The position numbers were made by a program, and so were the translations under genes. DNA of 15,573 bases. It comes from Firmicutes bacterium UBA5388. GTDB lineage: Bacteria; Bacillota; UBA4882; UBA10575. Positions within the stretch are counted from its first letter, which is position 1; each line of letters starts with the position of its first letter. The notes beneath the pieces were generated by a model that saw only the letters and a list, made by a program, of their open reading frames with translations, ran no database searches and had not been told where the DNA came from. The stretch covers positions 1-15,573 of the forward strand of contig DHOO01000016.1 in NCBI GenBank assembly GCA_002409975.1, read 5' to 3'. Shown here one piece after another: positions 7,707-14,612 of the stretch.

Positions 7707-7843
7707 CTAAACCAAAAAACATCAGCAAAGAAAGCAATCAGCAATTGCAAAATAGTCAGCATATAGATTAAATATAATGCCCACCTATCCTGCATAAGTC
7801 TTGATATAACGATAGAGCGTTTTGAAAAATTAATCATAAAAAG

Positions 7844-9637
7844 TCATACAATCTTAAATTGTTCTATGATCTGATATAAACCTGCTGATATTTCTGCTAT
7901 TTTACTCACCACTGAAGCCATCTCACTTGACAGGGCATTTTGTTCTTCAATAGAGGCTGCAACTTCTTCTACCCCGGCCGAGGACTCTTCTGCAACTTCT
8001 ACAATATTATTCAGCGCATTTGAAACAACATCATTTTCGTTAACCACCTTACCTGTGCTCTTTGACACCATAGATATCTTAGATATAAGCCTTTGACTAT
8101 TAGTCAAAATATTATCAAATGTTTCACTGACATTCTTCATTATTTTCATTCCACCATCTGCTTGCAGTATACCCGTCTCCGAAACCTCAATCGATTCCTC
8201 AATTTGTTTTTTGATTCCCGATACTATTTGACCGATTTCTTCAGTAGCTTTTAGAGACTGCACGGCAAGTTTTCTTGTCTCTTGGGCAACCACAGCAAAC
8301 CCCCTTCCAACTTCCCCGGCTCTTGCCGCTTCAATAGCTGCATTTATAGCCAGAAGATCGGTTTGGTCCGCTATTCCTTTAATAATATTTGTTATGCTTA
8401 AGATGTTCTCGGAGTATTCCCCCAATTCTTTAATGGTATTTGCTGATTTTACAATAGCGTCATTTATATTTACCATCTGTCGCAGCGCTTCGTTAATTAT
8501 TTTATTACCTGATGATGCATATTCACCAGCTTGAATAGATATTGAGGAGGCCTCATTGGCATTCAAGGATATGTTTAACATTTCATTCAATATATTTTCG
8601 ATTATCCCTTTTGCTGACGTTATATGTATTACCTGTTCTTGAGAACCTGACGCTATTTCTTCAATTGTTGCCGCAATTTGCTCGTTTGAAGTAGCTACTT
8701 GGTTAATACTTTCTTTAAAACCCTGTGTTATATGTGCTAATAGTGAGGCGTCTCTATTCAAAACTCTAATAATATTTTTTAAATTATTGGTCATATGGAC
8801 AAATGCCTGGGATAATATCCCAATCTCATCGTTTGATTTAATATCTACAGAAACAGTCAAATCGCTCTTAGCAACTGCTGATGCTTTTTCTGTAATTTTC
8901 ATAATTGGTTTAGTCAGAATATTAGAGGCCACAAATGTTAAAGTAAATACCAGTAATAGTGAAGCTCCTAGACAAACCCAGATCGTTTTCAAAATTATTC
9001 TATTTTGGCTATTCACTTCTTCTGTTAGCTCTTTAATGTTTTTTTCTTTTTGCTTAACATACTTGTCAATGGCGGCAGATATCGCTGCGAAGGTAATTTT
9101 ATTATCTCTAAAAATCTTCTCCGCCTTTTCTTGTCGCTTATTTCTGAGCTCAAAGACTATCTTATCCACAATTACATCTAAATCTTTATACAGATTCAAC
9201 GTATCGGAAAGGCCATAAGTCTGATCCAACTGTATGACTTTATTCTTTAAGTTTTTTAAATGAGACAAATTAGTATATATTTCTTCCAAAAATAGATTAT
9301 TAGGTTCATTAATATACAAAATTAAACTGGTATTCATATTAGTATTAAATTCTTTCAACGAGTAGGCTATTTCTATTTGATTTTCATAGGTGTTGATTAT
9401 CGTATTCAATGCTCCGGCTAATCTGTTGAGGGAGAAGATACTTAACGCTGAAACAGCAATAATAATTAAGATAAATAAAGAAAAAAAGCCCGTAATCTTG
9501 ATTTTTATACTGAACATTCTAGTTCTTTTTTTGTTTTTTCCCTGCTCGTCTATTTGTTTTTCTTTATTCGGTCTATTATTTATACCTTCACTTAAAGAAT
9601 TGTTCTTATAGTTTCTTGTTTTCTTTAACTTAATCAT
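7844..9637 (-). CDS. Methyl-accepting chemotaxis protein, transmembrane
   Basis: 597 residues from ATG 9637. A TTG two codons upstream is also open, but GGAGGG lies nine bases from the ATG and only three from the TTG. In TTG numbering: a basic cytoplasmic tail (1-48), TM1 (51-72), a helical extracytoplasmic sensor (about 73-215, resembling a four-helix bundle), TM2 (216-241), HAMP (about 240-295) and a signalling domain with hairpin tip AGEVGRGFAVVAQETRKLA (442-460), the CheA/CheW contact. The glutamine/glutamate-rich flanks are likely methylation regions. It follows a substrate-binding lipoprotein gene by 75 bases, suggesting ligand delivery by that protein. The 40-odd residue N-terminal tail is unusually long and polar. 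Confidence 0.95.
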   Translation of the reverse strand: MIKLKKTRNYKNNSLSEGINNRPNKEKQIDEQGKNKKRTRMFSIKIKITGFFSLFILIIIAVSALSIFSLNRLAGALNTIINTYENQIEIAYSLKEFNTNMNTSLILYINEPNNLFLEEIYTNLSHLKNLKNKVIQLDQTYGLSDTLNLYKDLDVIVDKIVFELRNKRQEKAEKIFRDNKITFAAISAAIDKYVKQKEKNIKELTEEVNSQNRIILKTIWVCLGASLLLVFTLTFVASNILTKPIMKITEKASAVAKSDLTVSVDIKSNDEIGILSQAFVHMTNNLKNIIRVLNRDASLLAHITQGFKESINQVATSNEQIAATIEEIASGSQEQVIHITSAKGIIENILNEMLNISLNANEASSISIQAGEYASSGNKIINEALRQMVNINDAIVKSANTIKELGEYSENILSITNIIKGIADQTDLLAINAAIEAARAGEVGRGFAVVAQETRKLAVQSLKATEEIGQIVSGIKKQIEESIEVSETGILQADGGMKIMKNVSETFDNILTNSQRLISKISMVSKSTGKVVNENDVVSNALNNIVEVAEESSAGVEEVAASIEEQNALSSEMASVVSKIAEISAGLYQIIEQFKIV

Positions 9638-9661
9638 ATGCAAGCGCCCTCCACAGAGATA

Positions 9662-9695
9662 ATAGGCAGGATAAATCTGGGTTTATCCTGCCTAT
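9662..9695 (-). terminator. Perfect 14-bp intercistronic hairpin between the binding protein and MCP genes
   Basis: ATAGGCAGGATAAA (9662-9675) and its exact complement (9682-9695) flank a 6-base loop. On the minus strand the hairpin begins 17 bases after the binding-protein stop and ends about 10 bases before the MCP ribosome binding site. No U-tract follows, so a processing/stability hairpin or partial terminator, raising binding-protein over receptor expression, is more likely than a full stop. Confidence 0.7.
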
Positions 9696-9712
9696 ACCTT
9701 AATCTTTACATA

Positions 9713-10846
9713 TTATTCACTAATTTCAATTTTAACTAACTCTGGTCTTTCTTCCTTTATTTGTACAATAAACGAACTTTTGAGACTGTCGCCATTCTCA
9801 TCAAAGCGGTAGTCACCCAAGACACCGGAATAAGTTATTTTTCTTAATTGTTCTCTCACTGAATTTGGAGTTATTTTACCGGAAACCGACTTAATGGCGT
9901 TAAATAAAATATTAGCTCCATCATAATAAGCAGCCGGTATGAAATGGACATGGTCTTTTCCGTATTTCGTTTCAACTTTGACCACCCATTCCATGTTCTC
10001 TGCCGTACGGAAAAAGTCCAGTGAGAGATAACTATCATTATGAATTTCGGAAAAAAGATTATCCGCATACAAATTCAATATCCCATTTCTGACCATAAAT
10101 GGGATCGTATACTGTTTCTCTTTGATTTGAGCTAAAATTGGAACCCCTTCCCCTACATCGGGCCAGATCAAGAGGAATTCCGCATCAGTCTCTTTTAACT
10201 CTTCAATTTGGTTTCTTACATCAACCTTGTCTCCGCCGGGTTTATACGGGAGACTTTTTACAACTCTGCCTCCCATCTCACTTGCCACTTCCACAATGGA
10301 ATCTTTGGCGCCCTGGCCGAATACATTATCTGTATATAGTACCGCTAATTTCTTCTTCTCAAGTACGTTAACAACATACTTAATTGCAATCTTACAAGCA
10401 GTTTTATCGTGAGTGACAACTCGAAATACGGCTTTATTACCGCTTTTAGTAATTTTTTCATTTGTTGCCGCAGTAAGATATGGAATTTTTGATTCGGCAA
10501 TATCCTCCATAAGAGTAAAAACCACATTGGAATAAGGTGAACCAAGTATTGCAACCGGTTTTTTTCCCTTGATAACATTGTTATAAGTGTTTTTTATTCC
10601 CTCTGGTGTGGACGGATGTTCAACTTTATCAAGTTTTATCTTAATTTTATTCATCGGCTCAGAATTCCATTCATCAGCTGCCAAACTCACAACATTCCAA
10701 ATCCACTTGCTGTGGGGGGGACTATTAGGACCGGATTCTTGCACCAGCACACTAACAGTCACCTCTTTGGGACCCCAACATCCCGCCAATAACACCAAAG
10801 GAATTATTATCAAAAGTATCATTAGTAAATGAATAAACTTTCTCAC
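9713..10846 (-). CDS. Amino-acid-type ABC substrate-binding lipoprotein (LivJ/Peripla_BP_6 family)
   Basis: 377 residues. A lipoprotein signal (hydrophobic 5-20, lipobox LAGC at 20-23, anchor C23) precedes a type I periplasmic binding fold: VSVLVQESG near the start, ILGSPYSN and IPYLTAATNEK in the first lobe, FRVVTHDKTACKIAIKYV, KLAVLYTDNVFGQGAKD, and AAYYDGANILFNAIK near the end. Such proteins bind branched-chain amino acids, amides or related solutes. The start is GTG 10846 with AGGAG ten bases upstream. No livHMGF-like permease or ATPase is in the window; a chemoreceptor gene follows instead, so a sensory role is likely. The ligand cannot be predicted. A 21-base repeat shared with 12647-12667 lies directly upstream of its ribosome binding site. 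Confidence 0.9.
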   Translation of the reverse strand: MRKFIHLLMILLIIIPLVLLAGCWGPKEVTVSVLVQESGPNSPPHSKWIWNVVSLAADEWNSEPMNKIKIKLDKVEHPSTPEGIKNTYNNVIKGKKPVAILGSPYSNVVFTLMEDIAESKIPYLTAATNEKITKSGNKAVFRVVTHDKTACKIAIKYVVNVLEKKKLAVLYTDNVFGQGAKDSIVEVASEMGGRVVKSLPYKPGGDKVDVRNQIEELKETDAEFLLIWPDVGEGVPILAQIKEKQYTIPFMVRNGILNLYADNLFSEIHNDSYLSLDFFRTAENMEWVVKVETKYGKDHVHFIPAAYYDGANILFNAIKSVSGKITPNSVREQLRKITYSGVLGDYRFDENGDSLKSSFIVQIKEERPELVKIEISE

Positions 10847-10867
10847 TGACTATGTACTCCTTTCAAT

Positions 10868-10888
10868 TGAGGGAATTGCATAATTACC
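10868..10888 (+). repeat. Direct repeat copy 1 (probable insertion-sequence end)
   Basis: The 21 bases beginning TGAGGGAATTGC are identical to 12647-12667, and the next 17 bases match at 12 positions. Same orientation, 1779 bases apart. The likeliest reading is a shared terminal sequence of two related insertion sequences or MITEs; no transposase remains next to this copy. Confidence 0.7.
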
Positions 10889-11013
10889 AAAACTTCTATT
10901 TAACCGATCTGGGAAATGCCCCTTTTGTTGATTCACCCGCCTTTGATTGACAATACTTTGTAATACTGTCGGTAAGCGGCATGAACGACCATCTAGAAAA
11001 CACTTCGAGGCTT

Positions 11014-11079
11014 GTCGATCAACGTTAACTTTTATCTTCTTATTTTTGCTCGGACCAAGTGGAAGTTAACGTTGACGAC
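11014..11079. repeat. Long inverted repeat with GTTAAC/AACGTT core
   Basis: GTCG-A-TCAACGTTAACTT (11014-11031) pairs with AAGTTAACGTTGA-CGAC (11063-11079): 17 base pairs with one bulged A, around a 31-base spacer. The core TCAACGTTAACTT is a perfect 13-base arm. It could be a mobile-element remnant, a paired protein-binding site or a transcript-end structure. Confidence 0.6.
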
Positions 11080-11105
11080 TATATAGTGTTGGACTAATAT
11101 TCAAG

Positions 11106-11131
11106 GGAATTGTCTAAGATTAGACAATTCC
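11106..11131 (-). terminator. 12-bp inverted repeat downstream of the MBL gene
   Basis: GGAATTGTCTAA (11106-11117) and TTAGACAATTCC (11120-11131) are perfect complements separated by two bases. It lies 68 bases after the MBL stop in transcript direction. The following minus-strand bases are CCTTGAATATT, only mildly U-rich, so terminator function is plausible but not clear. Confidence 0.5.
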
Positions 11132-11198
11132 TAGTGGGCATATCAATATCTTAGTCTGAATTCGTGACATCTATAGACACCAGGGGAAGAAGACTTGC

Positions 11199-12179
11199 TT
11201 ATAAGCCTAATACTGTTCCGTCATCCGGAAGATTATACCCGGCTTTTTTAACAAGCTTCCGTTCCTTACTTTTTGGGTTTAACAAAGGATTGGTATGGTT
11301 AAGATGCACAAAATATATTTTATTTCTTTCGCTTAGCGGAAAGGTATCAAATATTTTCATGGTTTCCACTACAAAGGGATGGGGTATTTCCTCTATACTT
11401 TTACCGGGAATTTCTCCCTCACCATAGAAGGTACCATCGAGAAAAGCATAATCTACTTGAGCAACCACATCTTCTATTCTCCTTTCCCATACTTCCCATT
11501 TGTTAATATCAGAGATATAGGCAAAGGATTTGTTGGGTCCTTGCACAATAAAACCAACGGTCTCGGAATACTCGTCACGGTGAGGCACTCGCATTGCAGT
11601 TACACTAATTCTGTTATTTAGATTGAAAGTTACATTTTCTTGAATCGGATAAATAGTAATATTATTAAGATTTACAAGTTGGTTCCACGGCCCGTTATTT
11701 TGTAAGAACTCACTCATTCTGGGCATCGCATACACCGGAACACCATTTGCCCCGATTCCTTCACGACCAATAAACATCATACCGGGATAATGTCCGATAT
11801 GAGCATGAGTCGGTAAGAAACCTGATACTTTTAAACAATCATACAAGGGGACATTTTTATCGACCACCTTTGGTAAAAAAGGATAAGTATCTTCAAGCAA
11901 CATCCATTGTTCAATGAAATTAGGGGAAGGATCAATAATCCATCTTTCTTTTGTTAAGGGGTCGACAACCGCAATGCTGCAAATCAACCTCCTGAGGGAG
12001 CTGTTTTTCCATGCCCTCAGACAACACTCCTTTTTACAGCCCGCATGAGGGTAGCCTACGTCCTGAGCTGTTCCCAGAACAACTACAAATGGGTCGTCGC
12101 CTAATTTCTCTTTTCCCCAAATACTAAATCCTGTAAAGAGAAGACAAACAACCAGAGACAAGAATAAAACTTTTTTCAT
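11199..12179 (-). CDS. Secreted PqqB/RNase Z-like metallo-beta-lactamase-fold hydrolase under c-di-GMP riboswitch
   Basis: 326 residues. A Sec signal peptide (hydrophobic 4-20, no lipobox) precedes an MBL fold similar to PqqB: LGTAQDVGYPHAGC (35-48), C48/C52/C53, DPSP (83-86), THAHIGH (124-130), PHRDEYSETVGF (199-210), YISDINKW (221-228), FLDGTF (246-251) and HLNHTNPLL (292-300). Likely metal ligands are H125, H127, H130, H200, D224 and H295. The usual HxHxDH aspartate is G129. ATG 12179 has AGGAG ten bases upstream. No other pqq gene is present, so a role in PQQ synthesis is unlikely; the substrate is unknown. Export places it outside the cytoplasmic membrane. A cyclic-di-GMP-I riboswitch in the leader ties expression to the motile/sessile switch. 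Whether the switch turns it on or off is not clear. Confidence 0.87.
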   Translation of the reverse strand: MKKVLFLSLVVCLLFTGFSIWGKEKLGDDPFVVVLGTAQDVGYPHAGCKKECCLRAWKNSSLRRLICSIAVVDPLTKERWIIDPSPNFIEQWMLLEDTYPFLPKVVDKNVPLYDCLKVSGFLPTHAHIGHYPGMMFIGREGIGANGVPVYAMPRMSEFLQNNGPWNQLVNLNNITIYPIQENVTFNLNNRISVTAMRVPHRDEYSETVGFIVQGPNKSFAYISDINKWEVWERRIEDVVAQVDYAFLDGTFYGEGEIPGKSIEEIPHPFVVETMKIFDTFPLSERNKIYFVHLNHTNPLLNPKSKERKLVKKAGYNLPDDGTVLGL

Positions 12180-12201
12180 TATCTATACACTCCTTTGTTT
12201 T

Positions 12202-12221
12202 TTAACCCATTTGGGGTTTAA
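12202..12221 (-). promoter_or_regulatory. Possible expression-platform hairpin in the MBL leader
   Basis: On the minus strand TTAAACCCC-AAAT-GGGTTAA can fold (7-base arms with one bulged A) between the riboswitch and the ribosome binding site at 12190-12194. It is followed by A residues, not U, so it is not a standard intrinsic terminator. The ribosome binding site is eight bases beyond it and outside the stem. Confidence 0.35.
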
Positions 12222-12263
12222 TACTGTTTATTCACTATTTACAAATAATTTTGGACAACAAAA

Positions 12264-12376
12264 ATAACTTATATTTCGGCAACCTGGCAATCATAGGATA
12301 AATATTTCGTTATCCCTTAGACCCTTGGCTTTGCGTCTTCGGCTTTTACCGAATTTGCCTTTATCGATAAAGTTAT
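12264..12376 (-). promoter_or_regulatory. Cyclic-di-GMP-I riboswitch (GEMM-I)
   Basis: Read on the minus strand the segment has the conserved GEMM-I order: AAAGGCAAA, a hairpin TTCGG-TAAAAG-CCGAA, then GACGCAAAGCC, AAGGGTCTAAGG, a second hairpin GGATAA...TTATCC, and the 3' signature ATGATTGCCAGGTTGCCGA. Outer arms ATAACTT (12376-12370) and AAGTTAT (12270-12264) extend the P1 stem. This class senses the second messenger cyclic di-GMP. It lies 85 bases upstream of the MBL gene and reads into it. The first loop is not a GNRA tetraloop, an acceptable variation. Confidence in the class is high; the direction of control is unknown. Confidence 0.93.
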
Positions 12377-12646
12377 TTGTTACTTTATCAATTCTATTAA
12401 AATTTTATTAGTGATTATCCATTTACTCAGGAAACTTAAAGTTACTATTTCAAATTTGTATTTCCAATTATAGCATAATTATTTTTATTTAACAATAACT
12501 TTAAACAGATAAATTTTTTGCTTTGTACACCTTTTTGGATATAAACAAAAATTAGAAACAATAAAGTTGAGTCTTGATATTATCAATAGAGTAACTATCT
12601 GAATCATTTTAAAGGCAAAAGTGATTTTGTAAAGTTATTTTTATTC
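12377..12646. other. AT-rich intergenic segment upstream of the riboswitch
   Basis: About 270 bases with no supportable gene. The promoter of the riboswitch-MBL transcript must lie here; the best minus-strand candidate (TGGATA, 16 bases, TAATAG, near 12390-12420) is weak. Confidence 0.4.
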
Positions 12647-12667
12647 TGAGGGAATTGCATAATTACC
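12647..12667 (+). repeat. Direct repeat copy 2 (probable insertion-sequence left end)
   Basis: Identical over 21 bases to 10868-10888. A ribosome binding site and short transposase-like frame follow about 190 bases downstream in the same orientation, as in the left end of an insertion sequence. I found no complementary right-end copy before the uppP stop. Confidence 0.7.
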
Positions 12668-12857
12668 TAAGTTTGTATTTGACCAAAATATACAGTGTTT
12701 CACTAGCTTTGCATAAAACACAAATTCAAAAGTCAAGTTCTGAAAAAAACTAAATACGGGTAAATAATACGAATTAATGATGCTTTTCATAAAAAAATCC
12801 TTATCATAGAGAGCTGGTAGTTCTTGTCCGAATCTCTAAAATAAGGAGAACACAAAA

Positions 12858-13009
12858 ATGCTGGACGGGAATATCACAAAATCCACATTTTTTCAATTCT
12901 TTAAACCTATTTTTGGCAAAAACCTTACAAGAAAGGTAATCTGCTTGACTTTGGCTTAGAGGGTACGAAGAAGCGGAAACACTTCTCTGTATTAAAAAAT
13001 AAAGTCTAG
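12858..13009 (+). pseudogene. Transposase remnant (decayed or internally deleted)
   Basis: ATG 12858 has AAGGAG nine bases upstream and opens a 33-codon frame (MLDGNITKSTFFQFFKPIFG...) ended by TAG at 12957-12959. Its N-terminus resembles those of some IS4/IS701-like DDE transposases, from memory of such proteins. Another frame continues from 12947 to TAG at 13009 with a basic stretch (GLEGTKKRKHFSVLKNKV) that looks like a transposase tail. The simplest reading is an internally deleted or frameshifted IS copy starting at the 12647 repeat. The call rests on short similarity and context. Confidence 0.45.
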
Positions 13010-13032
13010 CCTAACGCAATATCTACAAAATA

Positions 13033-13878
13033 CTAGAACAGCCTCGCCATTCCCGCCCCTAAAAGGACTAGCGCAAAGATCATTCTATAGATCGCAAAGA
13101 TCTTCATTGGCTTTTTCTTGAGATAGGTAATAAACTTATCAATCACGATTAATGCCACAATAAATGAGACTACAAAACCGACAACAAGGGAGATAATTTC
13201 CGTAGAAGTAAGAATCGATAAACCCCCAACCTTCATAATCTTTAGAAAGCTCATGCCGACCATAACCGGGATTGCCAGAAAAAAGGAAAACTCCGCCGCC
13301 GCCACCGTCGAAAGTCCGGCGACCCATCCCCCGATAATGGTAGAAGCCGACCGTGACATCCCGGGAATAATCGCCAAGCACTGAAATAGCCCGATAATCC
13401 AGGCCTGCTTTATAGTGACCTTTAGTTCTTGTCCTTTTCGTTTGTTATCTCGAAATTTCTTTTCCGCATAGATCATCCACAGACCGCCTAAAAACAAGGT
13501 GAGCGCTACCGAGATGGGTGTAAATAAATACTGCTCAGCCAAATCATCTAATAATATTCCGAGAACGCCTCCGGGAATACAAGCAATAAAGATTACCAAC
13601 CAAAATTTAAACCCAGAGTTTTCATAACCAACTTTTTGCGGAAAGAAATTAATCAAAGTATCTTTTATTTTCCCCCAATAAAGGATCACCACTGCTAAAA
13701 TAGCGCCCAGCTGGATCACGTAAGTGTACATCTCCACATAATTTCGACTGGCCCCTTTAAAACCAATTAAATTTTGGAAAATAATAAGATGTCCGGTGGA
13801 AGAGACCGGCAGGAATTCGGTTACCCCCTCGACAATCCCTAAAATTACTGATTTAATAAGCAAAAAGATCGTTTCCAC
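13033..13878 (-). CDS. uppP: Undecaprenyl-diphosphatase UppP (BacA family)
   Basis: 281-residue polytopic membrane protein that dephosphorylates undecaprenyl pyrophosphate so the lipid carrier can be reused in cell-wall and O-antigen synthesis; extra copies give bacitracin resistance. Both family motifs are intact: EGVTEFLPVSSTGHLI (17-32; E17, E21, S27, H30) and PGMSRSAST (172-180; R175), with about eight membrane segments. The start is GTG 13878, with GAGGAG eight bases upstream, and its G is shared with the permease stop (TAGTG), so translation is coupled to the ABC genes. The same gene order (ATPase, permease, UppP) occurs in bcrABD operons of enterococci and clostridia, where UppP is called BcrD. 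Confidence 0.96.
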   Translation of the reverse strand: METIFLLIKSVILGIVEGVTEFLPVSSTGHLIIFQNLIGFKGASRNYVEMYTYVIQLGAILAVVILYWGKIKDTLINFFPQKVGYENSGFKFWLVIFIACIPGGVLGILLDDLAEQYLFTPISVALTLFLGGLWMIYAEKKFRDNKRKGQELKVTIKQAWIIGLFQCLAIIPGMSRSASTIIGGWVAGLSTVAAAEFSFFLAIPVMVGMSFLKIMKVGGLSILTSTEIISLVVGFVVSFIVALIVIDKFITYLKKKPMKIFAIYRMIFALVLLGAGMARLF

Positions 13879-14612
13879 TAATGAATCTCCTCCTTTTTAA
13901 AATAAATGACAGCAGCAAGCAAACCCAACAGCGAAGTGGCAAAAATGGAAAGATACGAATACACAGGCGGGTACTGAGTAATAAAATCATGCCGGGCAAT
14001 CACTAACACTGCCGACCAAGGATACAAAACTCGATATTCTGAGTTCCCAATCAAGACATTGACCATGGTAAGCGCAACGGTAAAGACAATAGAGGGCACA
14101 TAATTTTTGCATAACAATGTTACCAAAATAGTTGGTGTGACCAGAAGAAAAAGCAACACGCCTCCCACAATATATTCTTTAAATGCGGTCATTAATACCG
14201 CAGCACTCAAACCTTGGAACTGCCCAATTACTCCAAAAATTAAGGTCAGCCCCCAAGCAAACATTGTCAAGAACAGAATCCAGATTAATAGTAGGATTAA
14301 TTTACTCATAAATAATCTTGTTCTGGAGATCGGAATGGTTAGGATATTTTTTAAAGTATTCTCCGTATACTCGCGATTAAAAAGGTAAGCAGTAATTACT
14401 CCATATAAAGTGACTCCGATTAGTAAAACAAGATATAAATTAGTTTCAGAAAAAACTTCATTAAACAAAATAGGGACACCAGGCTTTTTGCTCTTCATAC
14501 CTAAATACGCGATAAAACAGACAAAAGGTGAGGTTGCCGCTCCAAGCATACTGATTAAGAAAAGCTGCGAGCGTTTTAGTTTTAAAAACTCGGTAGATAA
14601 CAAATTAATCAT
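13878..14612 (-). CDS. ABC-2 type permease (BcrB-like)
   Basis: 244 residues with six predicted membrane segments (about 16-37, 60-78, 103-127, 148-168, 173-189, 220-238). The cytoplasmic motif REYTENTLKNILTIPISR (80-97) is typical of ABC-2 permeases of the bacitracin/lantibiotic export type. It should pair with the ATPase encoded just upstream as a 2+2 complex in the cytoplasmic membrane. Its ATG overlaps the ATPase 3' end by eight bases and has AGGGGGT upstream; its stop overlaps the uppP start by one base. The substrate is not readable from sequence; bacitracin or another peptide antibiotic is inferred from the uppP partner. Confidence 0.87.
   Translation of the reverse strand: MINLLSTEFLKLKRSQLFLISMLGAATSPFVCFIAYLGMKSKKPGVPILFNEVFSETNLYLVLLIGVTLYGVITAYLFNREYTENTLKNILTIPISRTRLFMSKLILLLIWILFLTMFAWGLTLIFGVIGQFQGLSAAVLMTAFKEYIVGGVLLFLLVTPTILVTLLCKNYVPSIVFTVALTMVNVLIGNSEYRVLYPWSAVLVIARHDFITQYPPVYSYLSIFATSLLGLLAAVIYFKKEEIH

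Larger units (their letters stand above)
10889..11198. other. Intergenic region rich in inverted repeats
   Basis: No gene is visible. It contains a long bulged inverted repeat (11014-11079) and a 12-base inverted repeat (11106-11131), the latter suitably placed as the end of the minus-strand MBL transcript. The rest is unexplained and could be decayed mobile-element sequence next to the repeat at 10868. Confidence 0.5.

Noticed and set aside
7707..7843. Terminator between the convergent Uma2 and MCP genes
   Set aside because: I found no convincing stem with a U-tract on either strand in this AT-rich gap.
9713..10846. Part of a complete amino-acid ABC importer
   Set aside because: No permease or ATPase is next to it; the neighbours are an MCP and repeat-rich intergenic DNA.
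11199..12179. MBL gene as a PQQ biosynthesis gene (pqqB)
   Set aside because: It has a signal peptide and no pqqA, pqqC, pqqD or pqqE nearby; the similarity is to the fold and motifs only.
10868..12667. Direct repeats as phage or integrative-element attachment sites
   Set aside because: No integrase, tRNA or phage gene is present; the transposase-like fragment next to copy 2 makes an IS end more likely.
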